Below, in pieces: positions 7,985 through 16,308 of a stretch of 48,158 nucleotides of DNA (position 1 is its first letter; every line of letters starts with the position of its first letter). Source of the stretch: Pseudorhodobacter sp. (lineage in GTDB: Bacteria; Pseudomonadota; Alphaproteobacteria; Rhodobacterales; Rhodobacteraceae). Under the pieces are notes generated by a model that ran no database searches, had not been told where the DNA came from, and was given only the letters and a program-made list of their open reading frames with translations. The DNA is taken from assembly GCA_029254215.1 (NCBI GenBank), contig JAQWYA010000130.1, positions 1 through 48,158 of the forward strand, given 5' to 3'. The position numbers and the translations under genes were made by a program.

Positions 7985-9680
7985 TCTGCACTTCGGACAA
8001 GGGCTTTTCGCCCTCCTCCGCGCGCACGGCGTCCAGCCCGACCTCCAGCTTGCGGCGGATGCGCTCGGCATCATCCTCTTCGGGGCCAAAGGACAGGGCA
8101 CGCCGCCATTGGAAGCTTGCCTCTAGCTTGCGGCCAACGGCCCAATATACATCGCCCAGATGGTCCGTCACGATCGGATCGACCGGTTCCAGAACCGAGG
8201 CGCGTTCCATATGTTCCACCGATTCTTCGTAACGACCAAGCAGGAACAAGCCCCAGGCAAAGCTGTCGACGATATAGCCGCTATCGGGGCGGGCCTTCAC
8301 GGCGGTTTCGATCATGGCGATGGCCTCGTCGAAATTCTCGCCCCGCTCCAGAAAGCTGTAGCCAAGGTAATTCAGAACCTGCGGCTCCTCGGGGCGCAGT
8401 TCCAGCGCCTTGCGAAAATCGGCCTCGGCCTCTGTCCATTTGCCTTGGCGTTCATAGCTGATGCCGCGGCTGAAATAGACCGACCAGTAATTCGCGGCAG
8501 CCGTTGGGATCAGGGCCACGGCCTTGTCATAAGCCGCCGACGCTTCGGGCCAGCGTTCGGCCCGGCGCAGTGTATCGCCAAGCGCCAGATGGACTGAGAA
8601 CAATTCCGGCGTGTCGCGTGCCAGAGTGGTCAGCACCTCCAGCGAGGCTTCAAGCCGTCCGGCCCCGTTCAGCGCCCGCGCACGCCCGATTTCAGCGGCA
8701 AAAAAGCCCCCGTCCGTGCGCGGCACCATGCCATAGGCTTCGGCGGCAAGATCATATTGCAACTGGTTTTCCAGCAGGCTGGCCGACATCAGCTGCGCCT
8801 CGAAATGATCGGGGCGAAGCCAGGTCGTGATCCGGCTGTAGAGAAGGGTGTAACTGTCCGACGCCTCACCGTTGAGCGCGAGCGACAGGGTGAAAAACAC
8901 CTCGCCGATCCCATCGGTGACATTTCGGGTGATGTCGTAGGGCAGGGTCTCTCCGGCCTCCAGCTTTGCTTTGTAGGCGGCGACAACCGGGTCTGTATCA
9001 ATCGGCAAAGCGCGGTTCAGCAGGGCCAGCGCATCCGCGTTGCGTTCCAGCTGGCTCAGGATCTGGATATGGGCAATCGTCCCGCGCCGCCGGACGTTGA
9101 TCGTGCCATTGTCCTTGCCTGAGAGGATCGCCTCCGCCCCTTCGAAATCCCCGACCGAGGCAAGGGCAAGGGCTTTGTGATACAGCCCAAACGCCTCAAG
9201 GCCCTTGGTTTCGGCAAGCTTTTCAAACTGTTCCAGCGCGTCAGACATTTGGCCCGTGCCCAGTTCGGCCCAAGCGCGCACCAGCCCGTCCAGCAGCATC
9301 CCGACACTGCGGCCCGCGTCCAGATCGGCAATCATTGCCGAAAAATCGCCGCGTTTGGCTTGATCGGCAATCAGGATCAGATCGGCAGGCTGAGATTTGG
9401 CCCCGGATTGTTGCAACCGGCGGGCGACAGCCAAGGCGGCCTCGTAATTGCCGGCAGCGATATGGGCAATCACCGCGCCTTCCATCAAACCGCTGTTCGA
9501 GGGGTCCGCGATCAGCGCGCGGGTGTACCAGTTGGAGGCTTCACGGAAATCATCCCGGCTTCCGGCAATACGGGCGGCCAGATAGGCCCCCGCATCGAAC
9601 TGATCCTGCGCTTTGACCGGCAGGGCCGTGAGCAGCGTAAGGGCCGCAACCATTACAGGACGAAGAAAGAATTGCGCCAT
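7974..9680 (-). CDS. Exported tetratricopeptide-repeat protein
   Basis: A 568-residue protein with a Sec signal peptide (about residues 1-25, ending LPVKAQ) followed by TPR repeats along most of its length. Clear TPR units include the [21 protein letters not shown] segment and the following [40 protein letters not shown] and [22 protein letters not shown] arrays bind partner proteins; here it would act in the periplasm. The ATG at 9680 has GGAGG ten bases upstream, better placed than for the TTG at 9686. It overlaps ispE by 11 nt. This coupling of a TPR protein with ispE has no obvious functional logic. Confidence 0.85.
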   Translation of the reverse strand: MAQFFLRPVMVAALTLLTALPVKAQDQFDAGAYLAARIAGSRDDFREASNWYTRALIADPSNSGLMEGAVIAHIAAGNYEAALAVARRLQQSGAKSQPADLILIADQAKRGDFSAMIADLDAGRSVGMLLDGLVRAWAELGTGQMSDALEQFEKLAETKGLEAFGLYHKALALASVGDFEGAEAILSGKDNGTINVRRRGTIAHIQILSQLERNADALALLNRALPIDTDPVVAAYKAKLEAGETLPYDITRNVTDGIGEVFFTLSLALNGEASDSYTLLYSRITTWLRPDHFEAQLMSASLLENQLQYDLAAEAYGMVPRTDGGFFAAEIGRARALNGAGRLEASLEVLTTLARDTPELFSVHLALGDTLRRAERWPEASAAYDKAVALIPTAAANYWSVYFSRGISYERQGKWTEAEADFRKALELRPEEPQVLNYLGYSFLERGENFDEAIAMIETAVKARPDSGYIVDSFAWGLFLLGRYEESVEHMERASVLEPVDPIVTDHLGDVYWAVGRKLEASFQWRRALSFGPEEDDAERIRRKLEVGLDAVRAEEGEKPLSEVQNAN

Positions 9681-9755
9681 GGGCAAAGAGCCTCCGATAA
9701 ATCTGAGGGTAAGCTAGTGCCTCCGGAAAGGCATGGCAATGCAAGGCAGAAGGCG

Positions 9756-9776
9756 GGCGGCCGGTTTGCGGCCGCC
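9756..9776 (-). terminator. GC hairpin after ETF-QO
   Basis: A perfect 8-bp stem, GGCGGCCG at 9756-9763 and CGGCCGCC at 9769-9776, with a 5-nt loop lies 25 nt past the stop of the ETF-ubiquinone oxidoreductase gene. No T-run follows, so it may be a transcript-stabilising hairpin or a Rho-assisted end rather than a classic terminator. Confidence 0.4.
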
Positions 9777-9800
9777 TCGCGCGATTGTCAGCGGTTTGGC

Positions 9801-11453
9801 TTACATATTCGGGTAGTTCGGCCCGTCGCCACCCTGCGGCACGGTCCAGTGGATGTTCTGCGACGGGTCCTTGATGTCGCAGGTCTTGCAGTGAACGCAG
9901 TTTTGGAAGTTGATCACAAAGCGCGGGTCCTTGCCCGGCTCGGCCACCACCTCATAGACGCCAGCCGGGCAATAACGCTGCGCCGGTTCGGCATATTCGG
10001 GCAGGTTGACCGAGATCGGCACCGAGGCATCCTTCAGCGTCAGGTGCGCGGGCTGCGATTCCTCATGATTGGTGAAAGAGAACGCGACGTTCGTCAGACG
10101 GTCGAAGGACAAGACGCCATCGGGTTTGGGATAGTCGATCGGGGCGAAATCTTTGGCCTTCCCGGTAGAGGCCGCATCGGTCTTGCCATGCGACAGCGTA
10201 CCAAAGAGCGAGAAGCCCAGCGTGTTGGTCCACATATCCAGCCCGCCCCCCATGAGCGAGGCAACCAGCCCGTATTTTGACCACAAGGGTTTGACATTGC
10301 GGACTTTCTTGAGGTCAGAGCCAATTGCGCCCTTACGCACTTCGGCTTCATACTCGGTCAGTTCATCGGCCGACCGGCCGGCACCAATCGCGGCGAAGGC
10401 CGCCTCGGCTGCGGCCTTGCCCGACAGCATCGCGTTGTGATTGCCCTTGATGCGCGGCACGTTGACCATGCCGACCGAGCAGCCCAAAAGCGCCACGCCC
10501 GGTGCGACCATTTTCGGCATCGACTGATAGCCACCCTCGGAAATCGCCCGCGCGCCGTAAGCCACGCGCTTTCCGCCTTTCAGCAGTTCGGCCACCATCG
10601 GGTGATGCTTGAAGCGCTGGAATTCCATATAGGGGTAAAGATGCGGGTTTTGGTAGTTCAGGTGAACCACAAAGCCGACATAGACCTGATTGTTTTCAAG
10701 GTGATAAATGAACGAACCGCCGCCCGCATTGGAGCCAAGCGGCCAGCCCATCGTATGGGTGACGGTGCCCAGCTTGTGCTTTTCGGGGTCGATTTCCCAG
10801 ATTTCTTTCATGCCGAGGCCGAATTTCTGCGGCTCTTTGCCCTTCGAAAGGTCGTATTTGGCGATGACCTCTTTCGCGAGAGAGCCGCGCACGCCTTCCG
10901 ACAGGAACACATATTTGCCGAGTAGCTCCATCCCCGGCTCATAGTTCGGGCCGGGGGTGCCATCGTCATTCTTGCCAAACTCACCGGCGACAACACCCGT
11001 GACTTCGCCTTTGTCGCCATAGACCATGGCTGAAACGGACATGCCGGGGAAAATCTCGACCCCAAGCGCTTCGGCCTGTTCCGCCATCCAGCGGCAGACA
11101 TTCGCCATCGAGACGATGTAATTCCCGTGGTTGTTCATCAAAGGCGGCATCGGGAAATTCGGGATGCGGATCTGGCCCGCCTCGCCCAGCATGTAGAAAT
11201 TATCTTCGGCCACCAGCGTCTTGATCGGGGCCCCCATGTTGCGCCAATCGGGAAGCAGGGCGTCAAGCCCGCTTGGGTCCAGCACGGCACCCGACAGGAT
11301 ATGCGCGCCCACTTCGGAGCCTTTTTCAAGAACAACCACGTTCAGATCGGCATCAAGCTGTTTCAGCCGGATCGCTGCGGAAAGCCCCGCAGGGCCGGCC
11401 CCCACGATGACCACATCATATTCCATCTGCTCGCGTTCGATCTGATCGGCCAT
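9801..11453 (-). CDS. etfD: Electron transfer flavoprotein-ubiquinone oxidoreductase
   Basis: This monotopic membrane enzyme passes electrons from acyl-CoA and related dehydrogenases, via ETF, to ubiquinone. The 550-residue length is normal. The N-terminus has the FAD dinucleotide loop VIVGAGPAGLSAA near residues 15-27. The C-terminus holds four cysteines for a 4Fe-4S cluster: one in RYCPAGVYE and three in NCVHCKTCDIKDP. The acyl-CoA dehydrogenase at 16305-18017 would feed this enzyme. The ETF subunits themselves are not in the window. It is divergent from greA across 252 nt that contain no further gene. Confidence 0.95.
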   Translation of the reverse strand: MADQIEREQMEYDVVIVGAGPAGLSAAIRLKQLDADLNVVVLEKGSEVGAHILSGAVLDPSGLDALLPDWRNMGAPIKTLVAEDNFYMLGEAGQIRIPNFPMPPLMNNHGNYIVSMANVCRWMAEQAEALGVEIFPGMSVSAMVYGDKGEVTGVVAGEFGKNDDGTPGPNYEPGMELLGKYVFLSEGVRGSLAKEVIAKYDLSKGKEPQKFGLGMKEIWEIDPEKHKLGTVTHTMGWPLGSNAGGGSFIYHLENNQVYVGFVVHLNYQNPHLYPYMEFQRFKHHPMVAELLKGGKRVAYGARAISEGGYQSMPKMVAPGVALLGCSVGMVNVPRIKGNHNAMLSGKAAAEAAFAAIGAGRSADELTEYEAEVRKGAIGSDLKKVRNVKPLWSKYGLVASLMGGGLDMWTNTLGFSLFGTLSHGKTDAASTGKAKDFAPIDYPKPDGVLSFDRLTNVAFSFTNHEESQPAHLTLKDASVPISVNLPEYAEPAQRYCPAGVYEVVAEPGKDPRFVINFQNCVHCKTCDIKDPSQNIHWTVPQGGDGPNYPNM

Positions 11454-11705
11454 GCCTGCCCCCTGCGCGGAAAAAACCTGAAAAACTTCGCCTTGGTTTG
11501 CCCGATCAGGGTGCGGGCGTCAATCGAAACACCGGGGCCGGGCGCCGCAACGCAGCGTGATTTTCCTGCCGAAAGCATCAAGCTGCCGAGCTTGCGGCAT
11601 TCCGCTTGCATTTGGCGGTGGGCTGATGTTGGGTGAACGGGACAAAACCTGAAACAAGGTCATGGCCTTTGCTGGCTGTGGCTTTCTTAATTTCTGTGAT
11701 GGCCT

Positions 11706-12176
11706 ATGGAAAAAATTCCAATGACACGCGCGGGGAACACCGCGCTGGACGAAGAATTGAAAGTGCTGAAATCGGTGGAACGGCCCGCGGTGATCCGCGC
11801 GATTGCCGAGGCGCGCGAGCATGGCGATCTGTCAGAGAATGCCGAATACCATGCTGCCCGCGAAAAGCAGAGCTTCATCGAAGGTCGGATCAAGGAATTG
11901 GAGGCGATCTTGTCTCTGGCCGAGGTGATTGACCCGTCGAAACTGTCGGGTACTGTCAAGTTCGGGGCCACGGTGACTTTGGTCGATGAAGACACCGAAG
12001 AGGAAAAGACTTACCAGATCGTCGGTGAGCCTGAGGCCGATCTTGAAAAAGGCCTTCTGAACATCAAGTCGCCCCTCGCCCGCGCCCTTATTGGCAAGGA
12101 TGAAGGCGATACGGTTGAGGTCAAGACACCCGGCGGCCAGCGTAGCTATGAGATATTGTCCATTCGCTATATCTGA
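11706..12176 (+). CDS. greA: Transcription elongation factor GreA
   Basis: GreA enters the RNA polymerase secondary channel and stimulates cleavage of back-tracked transcripts. The 156-residue product has the N-terminal coiled coil with its acidic tip, [20 protein letters not shown] at about 37-56, and the C-terminal FKBP-like domain including [18 protein letters not shown] and [13 protein letters not shown]. An in-frame ATG five codons in (MTRAG) could also serve as start. The next gene follows 40 nt later on the same strand and may be co-transcribed. Confidence 0.95.
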   Translation: MEKIPMTRAGNTALDEELKVLKSVERPAVIRAIAEAREHGDLSENAEYHAAREKQSFIEGRIKELEAILSLAEVIDPSKLSGTVKFGATVTLVDEDTEEEKTYQIVGEPEADLEKGLLNIKSPLARALIGKDEGDTVEVKTPGGQRSYEILSIRYI

Positions 12177-12216
12177 CAGGCCGGTCCCTCGGCCAGCGAT
12201 CAGGCAGGAATGACAG

Positions 12217-13233
12217 ATGACGGAAACGCAAGACACACCCAAAGCCCCTGTCCGCAGTGATCGCGGGGCGGGCAAAGCACGGCCCATGTCAGAGCTGGTC
12301 GCGCTGGTGCTTGCGCTTGTCTGGGTCGCGGCCCTTGTGGCAGAGGTTTTCACCCAGACAGAAGATGTATTTTCAGGCCCGCTTTCGGCGCTGCTTGTGC
12401 TGCTTTTGTTGTTTTTGCCGCTGGCGTTGATCTGGGGCACGGTTTCGACCGCGCGTACGATCCGCGCTTTGCGGGAAGAGGCCGCGCGCCTGCAAGTCGC
12501 GGTTGATGCGATGCGCCATGCCTATGTCGTGGGCCAGCAAACCGGAACGGCCACAAAGCCCTCGGTCGAAAAGAAACTGGATGAGATTGTCGCCGCGCAG
12601 CGCAAAACGGAAAATGCCCTGGCGATGTTCACATCGCGCCGCGACACGGCGCTGACGGTGCCTTCGGCGGATCGCAAGGCGGCGCTTGCCGTGCCGCGTC
12701 AGGTCCTGGCGGATGAACAACCCACCCTTGCCCTTGGAACGCCTGCCGAAGAATTGCGCGCGCCCTTGTCGGTCGCGGATTTCGTGCGGGCGCTGCATTT
12801 CCCTGAAAGCCCCGATGACAAGGCGGGGTTCCGCGCTTTGCGGCTGGCGTTGGAAGATCGGCAGACCTCTCGTCTGATCCGGGCGGCGCAGGACGTGCTT
12901 ACCTTGCTCAGCCAAGAGGGCATTTACATGGATGACCTCAAGCCTGAACGCTGCCGCCCCGAAGTCTGGCGTCGTTTCGCCAGCGGTGAACGGGGGCGCG
13001 GCATTGCCGGGTTGGGTGGCGTGCGTGATCGCTCAAGCCTTGCCCTGACCGCGTCGCGGATGCGCGAAGATCCGGTCTTTCGCGATGCGGCGCATCATTT
13101 CCTGCGCAGCTTCGACAAGACCTTTGCAGAGTTTGAAAAGAACGCCTCGGATGCCGAACTTGCGGATCTGGCCGAAACCCGCACGGCGCGCGCCTTTATG
13201 CTTTTGGGTCGGGTCACGGGAACCTTCGACTGA
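12217..13233 (+). CDS. Unrecognised two-helix membrane protein with coiled coil
   Basis: I do not recognise this 338-residue protein. Two hydrophobic segments lie at about 27-44 and 56-74, followed by a helical, charged stretch around 78-125 that may form a coiled coil, and then a soluble C-terminal part of about 170 residues (SVADFVRALHFPESPDDKAG onward). The C-terminal part is rich in Arg, Glu and Leu and looks like an all-helical domain. It follows greA on the same strand by 40 nt and ends facing the GNAT gene. The codon usage matches its neighbours, so it appears to be a stable chromosomal gene. Confidence 0.75.
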   Translation: MTETQDTPKAPVRSDRGAGKARPMSELVALVLALVWVAALVAEVFTQTEDVFSGPLSALLVLLLLFLPLALIWGTVSTARTIRALREEAARLQVAVDAMRHAYVVGQQTGTATKPSVEKKLDEIVAAQRKTENALAMFTSRRDTALTVPSADRKAALAVPRQVLADEQPTLALGTPAEELRAPLSVADFVRALHFPESPDDKAGFRALRLALEDRQTSRLIRAAQDVLTLLSQEGIYMDDLKPERCRPEVWRRFASGERGRGIAGLGGVRDRSSLALTASRMREDPVFRDAAHHFLRSFDKTFAEFEKNASDAELADLAETRTARAFMLLGRVTGTFD

Positions 13234-13264
13234 ACTGAGGCGGCCACCCCGAGCTGATTTCGGG

Positions 13265-13849
13265 CTAAAGGGGCCGAACCATCGTTGTGCAGGCCGCAAA
13301 GCCAAAGACGTGGCGGACCAACCCCATTCTTTCCGTGTGAACCGGCAAGAAGCCCAATCTTTCGTAAAGGGCGCGCGCCCGCCAATTCCCTTCGACCACC
13401 TCAAGGCGGATCGATTGGTAGCGCCGCGCCGCCGCCTCTTGAAACAGCGCTTCCATCAGGGCTGTGCCGATCCCGTTGCCGCGTTTGGCACGGGTGACGC
13501 AGACGCCATCAATCAAGAAACGCTGATTCTCGGTATCTTGTTGAAGCAGCGCCAAAAGGCCCGCCCGCCAGAAGGCGCCAAAGCGGCCATAGACCGCGCA
13601 CATCTGCTCAAAACTGCCCCCCGCGAAAGAGCCTTGCGGAGATTTGAAGCCAATCAAGCCAATCAAAGCGCCCTCGGCATCAAGGGCGACATAGGCGTGA
13701 TCGGGTTGCAAGGCATGCTCCAGAAACTCAAGGGCCTTGGCCTGTGGCCCCAGAACCGGGCCAAGCTTGCCGCCAAACGCCTCCCAATACAGGGCGGCTG
13801 CGTCAGGGCGCAGCGCGGGGGGCAGCCCGCGCAGAACCCGAACGCTCAT
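13265..13849 (-). CDS. GNAT-family N-acetyltransferase
   Basis: This 194-residue protein has the acetyl-CoA-binding motif A of GNAT enzymes, VTRAKRGNGIGTALMEALFQ, and the following beta strand and motif B, IRLEVVEGNWRARALYERLGF. The substrate cannot be told from the sequence. Its ATG overlaps the stop of the lipoprotein gene by four bases (ATGA), so the two are one translational unit. It converges with the membrane protein gene, with 31 nt between the stops. Confidence 0.85.
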   Translation of the reverse strand: MSVRVLRGLPPALRPDAAALYWEAFGGKLGPVLGPQAKALEFLEHALQPDHAYVALDAEGALIGLIGFKSPQGSFAGGSFEQMCAVYGRFGAFWRAGLLALLQQDTENQRFLIDGVCVTRAKRGNGIGTALMEALFQEAAARRYQSIRLEVVEGNWRARALYERLGFLPVHTERMGLVRHVFGFAACTTMVRPL

Positions 13850-14460
13850 TGAAGCCGTGGGTCGCCTGCCTGAACCAGCAGGACGCCGTGGTTGTTGTCG
13901 GCATCGTTGTCTGTGATCATGCGGGACTTGACGCCGGGCAGGGTTTCAAACGCGTCCATCAGGTTGCGCGGATACCATGTGATCGGCAAGGACTCGAACC
14001 CCGGCACATCCTTGAGGATGCGGGAAATGCTCAGCGTGCATTGGGCTTTGGGAACTGCGCCATAGGCCATCGCCCGCGCCAGCACCAATTCGGCCACCTC
14101 GGGCGAGACGACGATGGTTTGTTCAATTACATCAAAGGTTTCACGGGCGTGGTAGTCGATATAGAAGCTGACCATGCGCGGGGTGATGCCGAAGTGAACG
14201 TCATTGCGTTCCGGAAGTTTTGGGTGCTGCCAGCTTCCTGCGGGGTCAAACATCACTTGCTGTGAGGCGTTGATCAGCAGGCCTGCATGGGCACCTGCGC
14301 CGCTGCGCTTGTTCAAAACGGTGTAAAGCGTAAGGGTGCGGGGCGTGCTGTGAACATAGCGCGCCTGAGCCACGGCAGCATCAGATGCCCATTTGGGTTC
14401 AGCACCCCCACAAGCCGCAAGGGCCAGAAGCGCAACCAAGCAAATCATCAAACGGTGCAT
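13846..14460 (-). CDS. Lipoprotein with a possible permuted papain-like core
   Basis: The 204-residue product has a lipoprotein signal ending LALAAC, with lipidation expected at C17. I do not recognise the family. A histidine in GAHAGLLINASQQVMFDPAG (H58) precedes a cysteine in QCTLSISRILKDVPG (C141). That order, His before Cys with this kind of local sequence, resembles circularly permuted papain-fold hydrolases, but this is inference from a few residues. The ribosome site GAGGGATTGCA precedes the ATG. It is the first gene of a two-gene unit with the GNAT enzyme. Confidence 0.75.
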   Translation of the reverse strand: MHRLMICLVALLALAACGGAEPKWASDAAVAQARYVHSTPRTLTLYTVLNKRSGAGAHAGLLINASQQVMFDPAGSWQHPKLPERNDVHFGITPRMVSFYIDYHARETFDVIEQTIVVSPEVAELVLARAMAYGAVPKAQCTLSISRILKDVPGFESLPITWYPRNLMDAFETLPGVKSRMITDNDADNNHGVLLVQAGDPRLQ

Positions 14461-14557
14461 TGCAATCCCTCAGAAAGGGGGCGGCATATCCGGCCCCCCA
14501 AACTTTTTGCAGCGGTAAATTTGGGAGGCGGCGCGCCATGCACCGGCCATGAAGGCC

Positions 14558-14692
14558 TCAGGCGTTGACCAAAGCCATGAAAATCAGAATGCCGATCGAA
14601 ATCCCGGCGCCCCAGACGCTGAAGCGGATAAAGCCTTCGAAGGTCTTTTCCTGCACCTTGGTATCCATGCTGCCATGCTTGTGTTCGGCCAT
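14558..14692 (-). CDS. aa3-type cytochrome c oxidase subunit IV
   Basis: A 44-residue single-span protein, MAEHKHGSMDTKVQEKTFEG followed by a hydrophobic helix ending FMALVNA. This is the small fourth subunit seen in alphaproteobacterial aa3 oxidases; in Paracoccus denitrificans it is a one-helix peptide bound to the core complex and not needed for catalysis. The start is supported by AGGAGTGCCCGCA before the ATG. The core oxidase genes are elsewhere in the genome, which is usual for this subunit. Confidence 0.9.
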   Translation of the reverse strand: MAEHKHGSMDTKVQEKTFEGFIRFSVWGAGISIGILIFMALVNA

Positions 14693-14794
14693 TGCGGGCA
14701 CTCCTGTCTGACGGTCAATTTCCTGCCGTTTAGCTCAATCTTTCGCCCCTGTCACGAGGGGAAGACATGCGCCAAGGGCTTTGTGATCGCAGGG

Positions 14795-15283
14795 TCACGC
14801 CTTTCCCAGATCCTGAACAAGGCGAAACCCGATTCGGCGGGCGGGCGTGTCATCGGGGCTTGCTTTGGACACCGCGCGCAGCAGCACGTTCAACTGTGAG
14901 ACATGCTGGATAAGCTGAGTGCGCGTTTCGCTTTCATCCTTGCCGTAGAAGGTCACGATATCCGGGTCGAAATAGCCGATACCCTCAATCCGCAGAATTC
15001 CTGCGGTGCCACCGGTAAAACCCATCGCGACCTCATGTTCCGGGTCCAGTTGATCCTCGAAGTTCTTGAGATAGAGGATCAACCGTTCATAGGCCCATTC
15101 GGCGGGGCTTTTTTCGTCCACGGGTTTTTGGGCGACAGCCTGCGGAAGGGGTTGCTGTTCGGCGGTGGCGGGGGAGTGCGGATCGGAATGGACGACGCGG
15201 GCGCAGGGCAGGGCCGAGGCCTCATGCACTTCGGCCGCCGTCATGATCTCGTCCTGCATTACGTTGCCGTCTTTGCCTGCCAT
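14795..15283 (-). CDS. Conserved hypothetical protein, probably DUF6173 family
   Basis: The protein is about 162 residues. The first third is low in structure and rich in Ala, Pro and Gln; the conserved part runs from PAEWAYERLILYLKNFEDQL to the end and contains VAMGFTGGTAGILRIEGIGY and FDPDIVTFYGKD. I believe this is the DUF6173 family, of unknown function. Three starts are possible: 15289, 15283 (GAGGGG at a good distance) and 15259, the last forming a TAATG junction with the metallo-hydrolase stop. It is the third gene of a coupled set with the metallo-hydrolase and acyl-CoA dehydrogenase. Confidence 0.72.
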   Translation of the reverse strand: MAGKDGNVMQDEIMTAAEVHEASALPCARVVHSDPHSPATAEQQPLPQAVAQKPVDEKSPAEWAYERLILYLKNFEDQLDPEHEVAMGFTGGTAGILRIEGIGYFDPDIVTFYGKDESETRTQLIQHVSQLNVLLRAVSKASPDDTPARRIGFRLVQDLGKA

Positions 15284-16308
15284 TTCCATGCCCCCTCAGC
15301 CCCCATGCTTCGGGAAACCTGCCCGTTTTGCAAGAGGTGGTTGAGATGGGCGACCGCCTCGACCAGCGCTAGCCCGTATTCTGCTGGCCCGATTGCGCGT
15401 TTGAACAGCGGCAAGAAACAGTCTGCCGCCGTGCGTGGGCTTTGCAGATGCTCGGTCAGGCGGGCAAGCGCGCCGATGTGATTGTCGATCATCTGCGTCA
15501 GGCGCAGCGGCAGGCCGGTAAAGGGCAGCTTATGCCCCGGCAAGACGAAATGATCTGCCTTTGCAAGGGGTTGGAACCTGCGGCAGCTTTCGAGCCATTC
15601 GCCCAGCGGGTCGGCCATAGGTTCGGTCGGGTAAACGCCGATATTGGCCGAGATGCCGGGCAGCAGTTGATCGCCGCCCAGTATCAGATCATCGCTTTGC
15701 GACCAAAGCGTCGCATGTTCCGGCGCGTGGCCATTGCCCATCCGCACAATCCAGTCCCGACCGCCCAGCCGGAGGGCCTGCCCCTCTGTCAGGCGCGAAA
15801 AGCCCAAGGGCAAGGGATGCACGACATCGCAGAAGTTGAAGGGGCGCTCTGACTGCCGCTTGGCGATCAGGTCGGGCGTCATCCCCGCCGCCCGCCAGAA
15901 GGCAAGCTGTTCGGCCGCGGGGGTGCCCTGTTCGTCAAGCGTCAGCATCCGGGCGTAAAGCCAAGCTGTCCGCGTGGTCAAAAGATCCGCCCCGCGCGCC
16001 TGAAACCAGCCCGCCAGCCCGATATGATCGGGGTGATGATGCGTGACCAGAACCCGCGCCACCGGTTTGCCCTGCAAGGGGCCTGCCAGCAGGCTTTCCC
16101 AGATTGCGCGGCTGCGCTTGCTGTCAAACCCGGTATCGATGATCGTCCAGCCGTCCGGGTCGTCCAGCGCATAGACGTTTACATGGTCCAGCGCCATCGG
16201 CAGGGGAAGCCGCATCCAGAGGACACCCTCAGCAACCTCAATCGCCTGTCCGGTTTCGGGAGGCGCCTCGAAAGGGCTGCGGATGCCGATCTGGCCTTGT
16301 TGTGTCAC
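15259..16308 (-). CDS. MBL-fold metallo-hydrolase
   Basis: A 349-residue soluble metallo-beta-lactamase-fold enzyme with the zinc motif THHHPDHIGLAG at 89-100 (H90, H92, D94, H95), a later GNGHAPEH histidine, GGDQLLPGIS and LPGHKLPF. The C-terminal helical extension of about 100 residues is typical of a group of thioesterase/glyoxalase-II-like hydrolases found near acyl-CoA metabolism genes. The start is GTG and overlaps the acyl-CoA dehydrogenase stop by four bases (GTGA). This tight coupling suggests it acts on a product of that dehydrogenase, possibly a CoA thioester; that is inference. Confidence 0.88.
   Translation of the reverse strand: MTQQGQIGIRSPFEAPPETGQAIEVAEGVLWMRLPLPMALDHVNVYALDDPDGWTIIDTGFDSKRSRAIWESLLAGPLQGKPVARVLVTHHHPDHIGLAGWFQARGADLLTTRTAWLYARMLTLDEQGTPAAEQLAFWRAAGMTPDLIAKRQSERPFNFCDVVHPLPLGFSRLTEGQALRLGGRDWIVRMGNGHAPEHATLWSQSDDLILGGDQLLPGISANIGVYPTEPMADPLGEWLESCRRFQPLAKADHFVLPGHKLPFTGLPLRLTQMIDNHIGALARLTEHLQSPRTAADCFLPLFKRAIGPAEYGLALVEAVAHLNHLLQNGQVSRSMGAEGAWKWQAKTAT

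Noticed and set aside
9177-10280. 367-codon plus-strand ORF spanning the TPR and ETF-QO genes
   Set aside because: It covers two opposing real genes and the gap between them, with no domain character.
11454-11705. Possible small gene between ETF-QO and greA
   Set aside because: Frames here lack a ribosome site and codon bias; the region is best read as a divergent promoter region.
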